Positions 1 through 11,049 of a stretch of 64,000 nt of DNA are shown piece by piece. Both the position numbers and the translations under genes were made by a program. Below the pieces are notes generated by a model that worked only from the letters and a program-made list of their open reading frames with translations, did not search any database and had not been told where the DNA came from. Source of the DNA: Sternotherus odoratus (lineage: Eukaryota > Chordata > Testudines > Kinosternidae); the NCBI GenBank assembly GCA_032164245.1, contig JAVMKO010000021.1, forward strand, positions 12,530,285 through 12,594,284, in the 5' to 3' direction. Within the stretch, counting starts at the first letter, position 1; every line of letters begins with the position of its first letter.

Positions 1-570
1 TGTTTTGAACTACACAACTTGAAGATGTATATCCCCTTTCTGATGCAAAGATCCACTCATCCAGATCGGTTTTTGTCCAAATCCCTATCCCCTTTTCATC
101 TGGGTTGTTTTCTTAACATCTTTTTCAGTTGAAATTGTATACATCCTAGAATTTAACCCTTTTTGTTCCAGCTTGCTCCTGGGTCAACTCCTCAAATGTG
201 GTTAAAAGTCTAGATAGAGGTGTCTTGTATCCAGATTTCACAAAACATTTGGTTAATGTTTAAAATATGGGATCTTTATATTGCCTCTCTTGGTAAGATT
301 TAAAATCAGGGCCCAGGAACAGCTGTGCACACTGAGTAATCTCCGTTCTTCCCCACAACAAATAGTCACTGTGGTGTTTTCTAAGGCTTTTCTGTAAGTG
401 AGCTTTCCCTGGTACACCTGAGTGTCAGTTCTCTACTTTCTCAGATGATGCTCCCTTCCCCAGACTCCTTGCTATCCTCTCTCCCCAACCCAGATCTCGC
501 CTCCCCCTTTCTCCTGCAATCCCAGATCCCAAACAGCATTGGGCCTGAACCCCACTGAGGCCCTTCTCTC
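1..570. other. Upstream flank, no gene recognised
   Basis: I see no coding exon, splice-bounded reading frame or recognisable repeat here. The base composition is moderately AT-rich and then becomes pyrimidine-rich. In mammals the gene upstream of TEKT2 is AGO3 on the same strand, so this could be distal AGO3 3' UTR or intergenic DNA, but nothing in the sequence shows it. Confidence 0.4.
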
Positions 571-583
571 CTTACATCCCCTT

Positions 584-690
584 GTTGCTATGGCTCTCAT
601 TCCCTGTAAACAAAGAGAAAAGCCCTCTGATTGGCTCCTAGTGAGGATGGTTGCCTGGCAACCTTCCAGAGCATGCTTAGCAACCACTAA
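584..690 (+). promoter_or_regulatory. TEKT2 promoter: forkhead, CCAAT and RFX X-box cluster
   Basis: Three motifs lie within about 60 bases, just upstream of the probable TEKT2 first exon. A forkhead (FOXJ1-type) core TGTAAACA is at 605-612. A reverse CCAAT box (GATTGG) is at 629-634. A palindromic X-box, GTTGCC-T-GGCAAC, is at 650-662 and fits the RFX consensus GTNRCC(N)RGYAAC with no mismatch. Additional half sites are GTTGCTATGG at 584-593 and AGCAAC at 679-684. RFX2/RFX3 and FOXJ1 drive motile-cilia genes, and TEKT2 is one of them, so the cluster fits the downstream gene. The transcription start itself is not determined. Confidence 0.7.
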
Positions 691-699
691 TACAAAAAA

Positions 700-757
700 A
701 AAAAAAAATCCACACAGCAGTGGGAGGCAGAAACTCCAGAGTCAAAGAAGGAAGGTG
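700..757 (+). other. TEKT2: Probable noncoding first exon of TEKT2
   Basis: A strong donor, GGTG|GTAAGT, is at 757/758, immediately downstream of the X-box cluster. The start-codon exon has its own acceptor at 1837, so a spliced 5' UTR exon is needed. The left boundary is a guess (a poly-A run occupies about 693-707). Confidence 0.45.
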
Positions 758-1836
758 GTAAGTTGCTCTGAGTTGATTCAGTGTGAGGAGCCGGTGCCAT
801 GGCCTTGCTGGTGGGGGAATTCAGGAGTTGTGCAGTGTTTGAGACTTCTCAGGCCTTGTACTTTCCCTGTACAAGTTTGTGCCTTGATTGGCAACTGAGG
901 AGTGTGTGTGTGTGAGAGTGAGAGAGGGTCTCCCTCCTTTCTGTGTTCCTTGGCTGTAGCACTAACCTCTCAGCCCAGAACGTGTGAAGCTGCCTCCTTC
1001 CTCCTGCCTTTCTCTGGGGTTTCGCTATAATTTGCTCCATATAATTTGACCCCCTCCAACCTGTCCTGCAGCTCAGATGCCTTTGTGTGGCTTCTTCCCT
1101 CCCTTGCTCAAGGAATAGCACAAATCCCCCGCACCCAATGTGGTTTTATTATAAATCTTGCTTTTTGTACTTGCACAAGAAGCCCCATTGGTGTTAGATG
1201 AAGAAGCTGCTGGGCAGAGACCAGCAGGTTTCGGGTGTGATCTCTAAAACGTGGCCAAGAGCAGAGCCAAAGTCAGCCCTCAGTGGCACCTGTCCCCATA
1301 ACCTTTAATGAGTTACTGCCTCCAGAGACGACAGTCCTCAGCATGGAATGCTCCACTCACATCTGGAGTGGGTGCCCTCTGCTCTTTGGCACCTAGAGTC
1401 TCTGCAGGCAGGCACAGCTCCCATCCAGGCTGAACATCCTGTGCAAAGAGCTATCGCTTTGGCAGGGCTGCCTCTCTGTATTGATGAGGGTGACTACAGT
1501 CCTGTTCTGCTTCTGCAAAGTAGGTGCAACTTCAGTTCTCCCTGCCGTAAAGCCCTCGGCTTGGTGAAGCGTGAGTGGAACAGACTTTATTAAATCACCT
1601 TCTGAGGGAGATTCCCAGAGACGCATCCTGTCACCTGCTAGGGCATGTTAAATATCACAGCTGGGGCTGACCATGTCCCAAGATCAGCAGCTGGGGGAGG
1701 TTGCCTGATGAGCCAAGGAGGCCAAGGACGGACTGGCTCATTGTCATCAGGGAGTCCCAAGAAGGCACATTGTCAAGAGGGGATGGTTGTGGTCGGGAAA
1801 CACGTACTGTTCTTTTCTGTGCTTTCCAACCTGTAG

Positions 1837-2073
1837 GAGCATTTGGATACCGGCAGCGGCCAGGGCAGACAGTCTATTGCTTGTTCCTCCATATCTCTGC
1901 TGTAGCGAGTCGCTGATATGGCCACACTGAGTGTGAAGCCAGGACAGAGATTTACAGTCCCCGACTGGCACACCAATGCTAACCTCATTTCTACCAATGC
2001 TGAGCGTCAGCGTTCTGCTTCCCATCAGATCAGGCAGGAAGCCAGGAGTCTCCGGAATGAAACCAACAATCAG
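1837..2073 (+). CDS. TEKT2: TEKT2 exon with start codon (coding 1918-2073)
   Basis: The acceptor TTTCCAACCTGTAG ends at 1836 and the donor CAG|GTGGGC is at 2073/2074. It carries 81 nt of 5' UTR and codons 1-52, ending RNETNNQ in phase 0. Confidence 0.9.
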
Positions 2074-5000
2074 GTGGGCTTCCCAGCGGCTTCACTCCCC
2101 TTTATTTGTTAAGAGACCTAATCTGGAATACCATGTGCAGTCCTGGTCTCACATGTTTAAGAAGCATGATTTCAAATTAGAACAGGTGCAGAGAAGGGAT
2201 ACTAGGATGATCTGAGGAATGGAAAACCTGTCTTATGAGGGGAGACTCAGGGATCTGGACTTGTATAGCCTATCCAGGAGAAGGCTGAGAGGAGGTAGAT
2301 TACTCTCTATAAATATATCCGAGGGATAAATACCATGGAGGGATGGGAATTTATTTAAGCTCAGTACCAATGTGGCCACAAGAACAAATGGATATAAACT
2401 GGCCAACAGGAAGTTTAGACTCAAAATTAGACAAAGGTTTCTAACCATCAGAGGAATGAAATTCTGGAACAGCCTTCCAAGGGAAGCAGTGGGGGCAAAA
2501 GACCTATCTGGCTTCAAGACGAAGCTTGATAAATTTTATGGAGGAGATGGTGTGATGGGATGACATAATTTTGGCAATTGATCTTTGACTATGGTAATAG
2601 ATGGGCCTGGTGGCATATGATGGGAAGTTGGATGGGATGGGATCTAAGTTACTACAGAGAATTCTTTCCTGGGTGTCTGGCTGGTGAGTCTTGCCCGCAT
2701 GCTCAGGGTCAGCTGATCATCATATTTGGGGTCGGGAAGGAATTTTCCTCCAGGGCAGATTGGCAGAGGCCCTGGAGGTTTTTTGCCTTCCTCTGCAGCA
2801 GGGGGCATGGGTCACTTGTTTGGAGGATTCTCTGTACCTTGAAGTCCTTAAACCAAGATTTGAGAACTTTAATAGCTCAGATATAGGTGAGAGGTTTATT
2901 GTAGGAATGGGTGGGTAAAATTCCATGGCCTGCGTTGTGCAGGAGGTCAGACTAGATGATCATAATGGTCCCGTCTGACCTTAAAGTCTATGAGTCTACA
3001 ATAAGCAAGTTCTTGTCAGCATGGTGAAATGAAGCCTTGGACTTCACAATTTCAGCTACAAATATTGAAATGGTGTCTCTTCTAATTCCAGACACACTGG
3101 GATGAGCATGACAACAGAACACGGCTCGCTGAACGTATTGACAGTGTGAACAGATGGAAGGAGACCTTGGACAAATGCCTCACAGACATAGACACTGAAA
3201 TTGATGCCTTAGCCAAAGTACGTTGGGAAGACAGATGGCTTAAACTCAACATATGCTCCTCATATGTGTGACTTTAAACAACTAGAGCCCCGATTCTGCA
3301 ATGAGCTGTGCATGGATCGACTCCTATGTGGGGCTCAGCACCAGTGCTCTGAGCTCAGTGCAGGATCAGGGCCTTAAATTGCTTTTAGGAAAACAAACCC
3401 ACTGGCTTCTGTCCCATCTGAGGCAGTGCATAGTGCTGTGTGTTTCAGATAGTCTGTCCCCCCTTTTCCTAAAGATCTGGAGGGGAAACACAGCAACACA
3501 TTAAACACTAAAATAAAAATAAGTGGGTTTTAAAAAATATTTATTTAGGAGCATAACAATTTTATGCAAGAATAATTAAAATTGTCTTTATTTGGCCTGT
3601 CTTTTAAATGAAGCTTGCATCCTTTTTACAGTTAGGATCAGTTTTTGCCTCTGTATTAAGCAGAGTTTTAATTAAGGCTAAATCTGTTTTGTGTGTTTCT
3701 CCTGTGCATTTCCAGGGACTCACTGCGGGATCACAGGCATGCCGCACAGTCTCTTGTGCCTGTGTTTTCCCATTTGTAAAATGGGGATCGAGCTCCCACT
3801 ATGGCCAGACAGTTTGCAAAGTGCTCAGAGGTCCTTATGAAAGGCGTAATGCTAGGGCTGTGATGAACTGGAAATGGGAAAGTATTTCTGGTCCCACAGA
3901 ACTCTGTGGTCGCCAATGGAGAGGAGCCTCTCTGACCCTTTCACCCCAAAATCACATGAGATAGTTGAGTACAGTATGACCTTAGCTGCATCGAGCTTTG
4001 TCTCTGAACTGCGGGCCCTATAGACAGGCAGTCAGCTGGAGAACCTGGCACCCAGTAGACAACAGCAGGGAGCCACTTGCTACAAGGTTTAAAAGCTGCT
4101 TCCAGCGGTGGCTAGGAGGAGGGACCACAGCCCTAACCCGAGCTGGCTTCTCCCACCAGATGAAGGAGGCAGCGGAACGTGCGCTGCAGGCCAAGAACTT
4201 GCCCTTGGACGTGGCGATTGAGTGCTTGACGCTTCGGGAGAGCCGCCGGGCCATTGACGTGGTGAAGGACCCCGTGGAGGACGAGCTGCACAAGGAGGTG
4301 GAGGTGATCGATGGCGCTAAGAGGGATCTGCAGCAGAAAGTGAGCGAGGCCTTCGAGCAGCTCTGGTGAGTCAAGCCGCAGCGCTCGGGGTGGTTCCCGC
4401 CCCCACGCCGGTGACTCCAGATCAGGTCGGTCTCTCTGCAGGGTGTTGGGCTAGCCGGGCGCGCCTCTGCGAGCAGAGCGCGTGCTGTGTGGTCACTTGG
4501 CGACGTAGGCTGTGTTACACATTGTCAGCGTCTCACGGCGATGCCCGAGTGTCCCTGGCCAGAGTGGGCCCATTGGGGAGGACTCTTGGAAGTGCTGCTG
4601 GAATCCTGGTATTTATGAAACAAGGGGAGGGAGCAAGTGTGGCAGCTACAGGGTGGGCCTGAGCTTTTGCCTCGTGGTTTTGGGGTCCCAATGTGAGATA
4701 CCTGGCAGGTACCTGATTCTTAAAAGGAGGGGGCTCCGCACTTCCTGAAAATCCAGGCCCCTGTAAGGCATCTCATGCCCCAGAGCGCAGGCCTCTTCCA
4801 AAACCTCACCCTGCAGTGTCCTGCCTGCTGGAGGCTGCGTCCTGCCTTGCAAGTCACTGCACTTCAGTTACCTGTGGGCAGTTGGTTCAAGGAGCAGCTA
4901 CCGAAGTCAGGGGGTCCCCATGGAGGGTCCAACGGGGCCAGACTGGTGTTATAGAATCACATTTATTGATGTATTTATTTTTTTTTAAAAAAAGCCCATT

Positions 5001-8000
5001 TAAGTCTCCAGCCCCCATGGTTCCCAAGAAAGCTTTGAAAAAGTGATCCGTGTTTGATGGACAAGGAGCCGTGTCCTCTCCCGCGTCTGAGCCAGGTTCA
5101 CGCTATCTGCTCAGTCTGCCAAGGAGAGATTTTCACTGGCTGTTCCCCTAACACCTTTTTCAGCCCACTGACCGTGACAAGGGCAGCTTATCCTACCCCT
5201 TCTTTGGCAGCCTCTTACAAGAAGCGCGCCAGCAGCTCAACTTTGATCACCGGGGGAAAATGGAAGCACTGGAGATAGACCGGGTCTGTTCCTCCCTCAA
5301 CGTCAACTCGCCCAACATTTCATTCAAGGTCAATCCAACCCGGGTCCCAGTTGGGTAAGGACAAAAACCAGCCCCCTTGTGGCCAGATCCAGACTGTTTT
5401 CACTTTCATGCTGATTCTGGAAAGACTTGGGACTCTTGCACTGTTAGTCGGGTTTCTGGTGCCGCGTGGAAATGACTGGCTCATTTAGCAGACAGTGTGG
5501 CCTAGAGTTTAAAACGCGAAGAGCTGGATTCAGGGCTGTCTTACTGGCTCTGCTGCTAGCTGTGAATGATATCAAATCCAGTACCCAGGGAAGGACGCCC
5601 TCCCTTTCTCCATACTCTCAGTGATTGTCATTACCAATAATAATTGCTCCTTCCCGAGCACCCTCCCTCCACCTGAGGGTTTCAAAGTTCTTTGTGGGCA
5701 CACATGAGCCTCTCAACATCCTCGTGATGTAACTTAATAGCACTCCATTTTATAGAAGGGGAAACCGAGGCACCGAGGGGGAAGTGAATTGCCCAAAGTG
5801 TCCCAGCAAGTCAATGGTAGACTTGTGGTGAGAACCCAGGAGACCTGACTCCCTGTCCCCTGTTGTAACCACTAGACCATGCTGGTATCCCAGTGAGGGT
5901 AATGATCAGGTTACCCAAGGGACAGGATAAATTCTCCAGCTCTTGGAGCCTTTCACTCAAAGTTTGGATCTCTCAAAAGATGGTGGGCTCAATACAGGGA
6001 TCCCTAGGTGGGATTCCCTGGTCTGTGTTAGGCAGCAGGTCAGACGTGAACATCACAGTGGTCCCATCTGGCCTTGAAATCGGAGTCTCTGCAACTATAG
6101 AAAGCTTGTCCACCTTGGCATGGAGAAGTTTCTTCCGAGCTCTCTCTTGCAGTCATTCAGCTTCTTGCCCTAGGCATGAGTTTAAACGGTCTGTCCTGTT
6201 GGGGGCACTTGGCATTCTAGATCAACAACGCCTGAGCAGTGGGACCAGTACAGCCAGTACAACAAAGACCGAGCGGAGGCGGAAATGAAAGCCTCCAGAG
6301 AGCTGCGGGAAGCAATCGCGCTCACCATTGCCCAGGTAAATAAATCGCCCATCAGCGCCGTTAATAGCTGGGTGATGCTAAGTCATGTGTTCCCCAGTGG
6401 GGATGGCTGGGTGAATTATGGTTTCCTTATATGCGCCTGTCTGCCAATCTATGATCTGTCTCCTGTCTTTATATTTACATTTGTAAGTTCTTTGCGGGCA
6501 ATTGGGACTGTCTGTTGGTTCTGTCTGTACAGTGCCTAGCACAGTGGGCTCCTGGGTGTTCTGACCAGACAAATAATAATGAGTGTTGGGGTGAGGAGGG
6601 GCACAAGGAGACTGCAGAGGAGCACGGGAATGAGCAGGCTAAAGGGGAGGTCACGCAGGGCCCTGGAAGTGAGGGTTGTGTTGTGGAGGGAGCAAGGTAA
6701 CTGTTTTAACAGTGCAGGGGAGACACCCCTTAGAGGCACCTGCACGACCTTTAACGTGTTTTCCCTCTAGACTAACAATGAGCTGGAAGCGCAGCGGGTG
6801 GCCGCGGAGTTTGCCTTGCGGAAGAGGATCCGGGAGTTCGAAAAAGCCTATGACGAGCTGAAATGGCAGGAGAAGAATGTAAATTTCTGTCTAGTTTCCT
6901 TCAATGTTGAGCGCCCTTGAGTGAGATTCGATCTTCAGGGCGTATCTCTTGCAAGCGGCACTGATGGCACGAAATGCTTCCTTGCCGCGGTTCAGCACAA
7001 GAGGCGTTTCTGTTGGACACCTCTTGGTCCATCCACTCCTTGGCACATGCCTACCTGCCGCCGGTTCCCCCGGTGCAATGTGGAACTCCTATGGCATCTA
7101 CCCCACAGTGCCCAGCATTGTTACCAGGAGCAGTGTTTGAATAACTTCCAAATGAGAGAGACTGCACCTGGGATGGGAGGGGGTGGTTAGCATGACTAGC
7201 TGATATGGTACAGCTGCAAGACATGTGGCACCTGTTCATCCCAGGGAGAACTCACTGTAGCCCACATGGGATCAGTGGGACCCAAGCTAAAGCCCTTGTC
7301 TCGGGCGTTGTGATGGCCTGGTCCAACCAGCCCGTATAAAACACTTCAGGCAGCTGTTGTGTGTGGACACGAGGCATCGTCTGTGCGAGCTCACGGCATC
7401 TCTGCCATGCTCAAGTCAACGGGGCCATATTGTTGATGAGAAGCAGCTCATAAGACACCGCGAACACGCTGAAGCTGCTTACCCCTCTCCTTGGGTTTCA
7501 TCCTTGCTATTCAAATACAAAGGAAAACTCTTTCCCATTGACCCTGTGAAGGCAGAGAAATGGAATTAGAGGGATCACAGAGGGACCATCCGCAAACTGC
7601 TTCGAATCCCGCCCTGCTCAACACTGACTGACAAATGTTCCTATCTGAAGCCCATTCAGTGGTGGGAGTGAAATCAGTCAGTGGCTCTCAGTCCACAACA
7701 CAATTGATGCTCAGTGGCATCTGCTGGCCGAGAAGCCAGTTTGGGGACCTTATATCTCAGCCTATTAACCCATCCACAGCGGCCCTGAAACAGCCACAGC
7801 ATGCCTTGCCGACTGGGGTGGAAATTGGATTTTTAAGCAGTGCTGCTTGGTCCACACAAACGGAGCAAGCTTTGTTTAACCCTGTTTGAGCAGAAGCCCT
7901 TTAGCCCTTCTTTAAAAACCATTTCCAGCCTGGTAAAATCCCAGAAAGGCTGGTGCCTTCTTGAGCACAGCTGGTTCCCTCGCTAGATCCCGTGGGAATT

Positions 8001-9378
8001 TCCAGAGGACTCACAAGCCAGTCTTTGAGTGCACCCTTACTAAACTGGACAGCTGCAAGTGTGTGATGGAAACAATCCCTTGTGCTGTGTGTGTTAATCC
8101 TCAGACCATGGAGGAAATTGCAGAGATGGAAGAGGATATCCGACGCCTCGAGGAAGATCTCAGGAAGAAAATGTGGGATCTGAAACTCGCGCACACTCGC
8201 CTGGAGACCCGGACTTACCGCCCCAACATGGAGCTATGCCGGGATCAGGTACAGATGAGCCTGTAGGCTGGGGGTGGGGTGGGATGGACACTAACCTGGC
8301 ATGCCCGTTGTCCATGAGGAATCTGAGGTTGTGAAGGTGGAACCCTAGAGAGAGCTGAAGTGGAACCAAAACACTTCTATGGCTCCAAAATGATCAAACA
8401 CGTTTAGGTGTGGACTGAATGGAGACGAAATGCTGAATAAAAAGGAATCCACTATACTGTGCGAGTTCCAGCATAGGAACAAAGGGGGGAAGTGGGCTAA
8501 GGAAAGGGGAACGTAGGGGAACCATAGCAACTATCAAAAACCAGCATGAGCTCTACTAACCTGTCCGGCCTGTCCCCAACTCGTAGGTGCAGTACGGGTT
8601 AACTGACGAGGTCCATCAGCTGGAAGGCACTATCGCCGCCCTGAAGCAGAAGCTCGCACAGTCACAGTATGTTCCTATGTGGTTTGGGAGTTATGCATCC
8701 AAGGAAGAATAGTGATGTTAACAAGCCCCAGAAGGCTTTGTAACGTTCCTAGCAGGGGGCGCTGCAGGTCAGAAACAGAGTGCCTCATTACGGCTGTGTG
8801 GGGTGCTCCGGACGGGACAGCAGGGGGCGCTGCAGGTCAGGATTGGCAGAGCGGGGGTGGGGCGGGGTGACCACACTTACAAAACGATGGAAGGGGGGGT
8901 GGAAATAGAAATGCTGCCTTGGGTTTGTGTTGGATTCCCATCGCCACATCTCTTGCATTCCAGCGGCAGCGTGTGGGCTTGCTATTAGGGACCTAAGCAA
9001 TAAAGTACAATGTGTCAGGAGTTTCCCGTCACTCTGGCGTGCATTGGCTTGAAGGCAAAGGCTAACGCTGTCCTGATTTTTGTTGCGGTGTGAGAACAGA
9101 AAGCTGGTTCTTAGTCATCAATGCCAGGAGGCACCCCTGACTCCCTATCCTTTGCTTTTCCCAGGGATGCCCTAGACGCTCTCTATAAACACCTGTACCG
9201 CATCCAAACTGATATGAGCTACAAAGCGAACTCCCTGATGCTGGACAACAAGTGCATGGACAGTAGGAGAAAACTGACAGTCCCCGCTGAGAAATTCGTG
9301 CCAGAGGTTGACACCTTCAACCGAACCACTAACCGCACCCTCTCACCCCTGAAGAGCAGGCAGCTGGAGCTGGCTTAA
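1918..9378 (+). CDS. TEKT2: Tektin-2, nine coding exons
   Basis: Tektin-2 is a coiled-coil filament protein that runs along the inside of the A-tubule of doublet microtubules in motile cilia and sperm flagella. The coding exons are 1918-2073, 3092-3217, 4160-4365, 5211-5354, 6221-6335, 6771-6878, 8105-8248, 8587-8666 and 9165-9378. They total 1290 nt plus stop, or 430 codons, the same length as the human protein. The product starts MATLSVKPGQRF and ends LKSRQLELA. The tektin signature appears as RPNMELCRD at residues 324-332 (usual form RPNVELCRD). Other near-identical blocks are QAKNLPLDVAIECLTLRESR (exon 4) and KLTVPAEKFVPEVDTF (exon 9). Most of the protein is heptad-rich alpha helix. The start has a purine at -3 and G at +4. 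The RFX X-box upstream suggests ciliogenic regulation. Reading frame and splice sites look intact. Confidence 0.97.
2108..3000 (+). mobile_element. CR1 LINE, 3' portion
   Basis: This lies in TEKT2 intron between coding exons 1 and 2. It carries decayed reverse-transcriptase-distal sequence and the characteristic CR1 3' end: GGTCAGACTAGATGATCATA, then a segment related to CCTTCTGGCCTTAAAGTCTATGA around 2945-2995. CR1 is the dominant LINE of birds, turtles and crocodilians. The 5' limit is approximate and the copy is truncated and noncoding. Confidence 0.85.
3092..3217 (+). CDS. TEKT2: TEKT2 coding exon 2
   Basis: Codons 53-94, from THWDEHDNRTRLAERIDSV to EIDALAK. The acceptor TTCTAATTCCAG and donor AAA|GTACG are both present; 126 nt, phase 0 on both sides. 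Confidence 0.95.
3745..3865 (+). mobile_element. MIR/CORE-SINE-like fragment
   Basis: It contains the motifs CCCATTTGTAAAATGGGGAT and GCAAAGTGCTCAGAGGTCCT, which correspond to the middle of MIR-type SINEs. It lies in a TEKT2 intron. Confidence 0.6.
4160..4365 (+). CDS. TEKT2: TEKT2 coding exon 3
   Basis: 206 nt from MKEAAERALQAKNLPLDV to SEAFEQL, plus the first two bases of a Cys codon. The acceptor is TTCTCCCACCAG and the donor CTCTG|GTGAGT. This is one of the best-conserved stretches of tektin-2. Confidence 0.96.
5211..5354 (+). CDS. TEKT2: TEKT2 coding exon 4
   Basis: 144 nt. It completes Cys163, then reads LLQEARQQLNFDHRGKMEAL through NPTRVPVG. The acceptor is TTCTTTGGCAG and the donor GTTGG|GTAAGG. 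It ends two bases into a Gly codon. Confidence 0.95.
5615..5885 (-). mobile_element. MIR/CORE-SINE-like element
   Basis: Read on the minus strand it runs from a tRNA-like head (GGTCTAGTGGTTACAACA) through the CORE to an AATAATTATTGG tail. The GAAACCGAGGCACCGAGG stretch on the plus strand is the complement of the usual CTCAGTTTCCCC motif. It lies in a TEKT2 intron. A second, plus-strand head fragment may precede it at about 5490-5570. Confidence 0.65.
5960..6100 (+). mobile_element. CR1 LINE 3' end
   Basis: GGCAGCAGGTCAGACGTGAA and GTGGTCCCATCTGGCCTTGA are diverged forms of the CR1 3' end. This is a second CR1 tail in the TEKT2 introns, independent of the 2108-3000 copy. Confidence 0.65.
6221..6335 (+). 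CDS. TEKT2: TEKT2 coding exon 5
   Basis: 115 nt. It completes Gly, then reads STTPEQWDQYSQYNKDRAEA to ALTIAQ. The acceptor is GGCATTCTAG and the donor CAG|GTAAAT; it ends in phase 0. Confidence 0.95.
6485..6585 (+). mobile_element. SINE with L2-like tail
   Basis: TTGTAAGTTCTTTGCGGGCA, then TGTACAGTGCCTAGCACAGT and AAATAATAATGAG: the L2/MIR-type 3' tail in a TEKT2 intron. Confidence 0.6.
6771..6878 (+). CDS. TEKT2: TEKT2 coding exon 6
   Basis: 108 nt (36 codons), TNNELEAQRVAAEFALRKR to ELKWQEKN. The acceptor is TTTTCCCTCTAG and the donor AAT|GTAAAT. Confidence 0.95.
8105..8248 (+). CDS. TEKT2: TEKT2 coding exon 7 with tektin signature
   Basis: 144 nt (48 codons), from TMEEIAEMEEDIRRLEEDL to the signature RPNMELCRDQ. 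The acceptor is TTAATCCTCAG and the donor CAG|GTACAG. Confidence 0.96.
8587..8666 (+). CDS. TEKT2: TEKT2 coding exon 8
   Basis: 80 nt, VQYGLTDEVHQLEGTIAALK to KLAQS plus two bases of a Gln codon. The acceptor is CCCCAACTCGTAG and the donor ACA|GTATGT. Confidence 0.94.
8749..8840 (+). promoter_or_regulatory. Two CTCF-like motifs in a duplicated 22-bp segment
   Basis: The 22-base segment beginning AGCAGGGGGCGCTGCAGG occurs at 8751-8772 and again at 8819-8840, same strand, 68 bases apart. The core AGCAGGGGGCGCTG matches the CTCF consensus (C)CASYAGRKGGCRS closely. It lies in the last TEKT2 intron. Binding is inferred from the motif only; the repeat could also be a simple local duplication. Confidence 0.5.
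9165..9378 (+). CDS. TEKT2: TEKT2 last coding exon
   Basis: It completes Gln, reads DALDALYKHLYRIQTDMSY through RQLELA, and stops at TAA 9376-9378. The acceptor is GCTTTTCCCAG. The 3' UTR continues to the AATAAA at 9569-9574. Confidence 0.96.
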
Positions 9379-9568
9379 TCCACAGGGAACAGCATTGGGC
9401 AATGGAGTCACTGAAGATAAAACTCCTAGGGAGTCAGCTCCATACCAAGGAAAGCTGACATCTGTGTCGTGTTAGATCAATGTTATTCTCCTGCCCCCAA
9501 AGTTGTTTTATAACTCTGTCCCCTGCCTGATTTGTATAGCTTCTCACACTCCAAGGAGCATTCTAAAC

Positions 9569-9574
9569 AATAAA
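9569..9574 (+). terminator. TEKT2: TEKT2 polyadenylation signal AATAAA
   Basis: A canonical AATAAA lies 191 nt after the stop codon and is followed by a GT-rich stretch. It is the first AATAAA after the TEKT2 stop. Confidence 0.75.
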
Positions 9575-9599
9575 GTCTGTCCCCAAAAGCACTTGTCAT

Positions 9600-10735
9600 C
9601 TGACAGCGTTGGAAGCATTTTGCGGTGATTGAATCCATGTGGGCTCTCTAGTGTTTTAAGTCCTTCAAAGTGTGAGGCTGTGCTCTGAAAAGGACGGTGT
9701 AACAGCGGCACCTCGCCAGATCATCGTCCTGTGCTGATAGATTCAGATCTGCCCGCTTTTATGTTTCAAATAACGTTGTGGGGTTTTTGTCTCCTTCTCT
9801 TAGCCCTGAAGAGCCAACACTGCTACAAACAAGGGAGCTGGCGTCCACTATGGCTCTTGTGGCAACCTAAGAGCTAGTTCCACAGTTGCTATTGGCCCTC
9901 AGTTGTGTGTTCCAGTAGCACTCACGCCCCAGGTGTTAGGTCCTGTCTATACACCCATGCAGACAACGTTGCTGCCCCAGAGAGCTTGCTATCTAAACTG
10001 GTTAGGCTTGTGAAATTGGGATCAGCATTTGGCCTGTCTGTGTCTGCCTTGCTCTTTATCACTCGTATTAAATGTTTACGGGGCACAGATGCTACAGCAG
10101 TGGGACTGTAGACAGGAACCCGGCTTGATTTCCAAATGTCAAGGTGAATTTGCAGGACTGGAATTTAGAGGAAAAACCAACAGCTTCATACCTGTCAATG
10201 AGGGATCAACTTGGGCAGGTTTAGGGCATGTCTACTAGCTTGGGATTTTTGTGGCTGTTGTCTTCCCCTCTAGAATCTAAGCATTCATTTTATAAAAAGA
10301 CCCATCTTCCATCAGATTTCTAGCCCCAATGCATGGGCTGTGCCCGTCCCTTGTGTAACAGCATCCATACTGTACAGTGTACAGTAAACAGTCACTTGTA
10401 CGCTGCCTAGATTAGGCGTTTGCACTATTACAGCTATACTGGTGGCTAAAAACCCAGGGCAGACAAGGCCCCAGGCTTGAGCCCTGACAGCAGGGACCCA
10501 GCTATAAATGGATGTAACAAGGGTGAGGAGGGGTATGAATTGCCCCAGTTCTCAGCCGCTGTCACTCTTCAGTGTAAATATCCCTCATGCTAATTCCTGC
10601 CCTGTGATCAAAGGATGGAGGGAAAAGGAAGGGCAGGATGTCAAGGTGCATTCTAATATTTGGATCTCTGATTTTTGAAGTAAAATTAGGGATGCTTGTG
10701 TACAGCCTCTTAATTTTTATTTTTTGTGTCCTGCC
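9600..10735. other. TEKT2-ADPRS spacer, no gene recognised
   Basis: I find no exon-like reading frame with conserved protein similarity and no clear repeat. A small imperfect CTGTACAGTGTACAGTAAACAG repeat lies near 10370. The stretch ends abruptly at the C-rich minisatellite. Confidence 0.4.
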
Positions 10736-10755
10736 CCCCATGTCCCCTGTGTGTG

Positions 10756-10890
10756 TCTTCCCCCCCCCCCCGGGTCTGTGTCCTGCCCCCCCATGTCCTC
10801 CCCCCCCATGTCCTCCCCCCCCCCCGGGGTCTGTGTACTGCCCCCCATGTCCTGCCCCCCCCGGGGTCTGTGTCCTGTGTCCCCCCCCTT
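10756..10890 (+). repeat. Upstream block of the ADPRS-flanking minisatellite
   Basis: Three copies of a unit centred on CCCCGGGG-TCTGTGTCCTGCCCCC lie here, with GGTCTGTGT starting at 10773, 10828 and 10865. The unit is the one tandemly repeated in ADPRS intron 1 about 700 bases downstream. The repeat is C-rich on this strand, with runs of up to 11 C. Confidence 0.85.
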
Positions 10891-11049
10891 GGTGAGTGCT
10901 CACAGGGGTGTGCTGCTGTGACACTCCCCCTCCCCCAACACAGTCCCCAGACTCCCCTGGGCTCTAGCCTGAGGATCTTCTCCACTGGCCCTGGGGCTTC
11001 ACCCCAGTTCTGCCCCCAGGGTATCCACCCCTCCCCCCCCGTGACCTCC

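Noticed and set aside
1..450. AGO3 3' UTR, expected from synteny
   Set aside because: Nothing in the sequence identifies it; the expectation comes only from the mammalian gene order.
3998..4369. A 123-codon frame starting before TEKT2 coding exon 3
   Set aside because: Only the part from 4160 is exon; the upstream part is intron read through to the acceptor.
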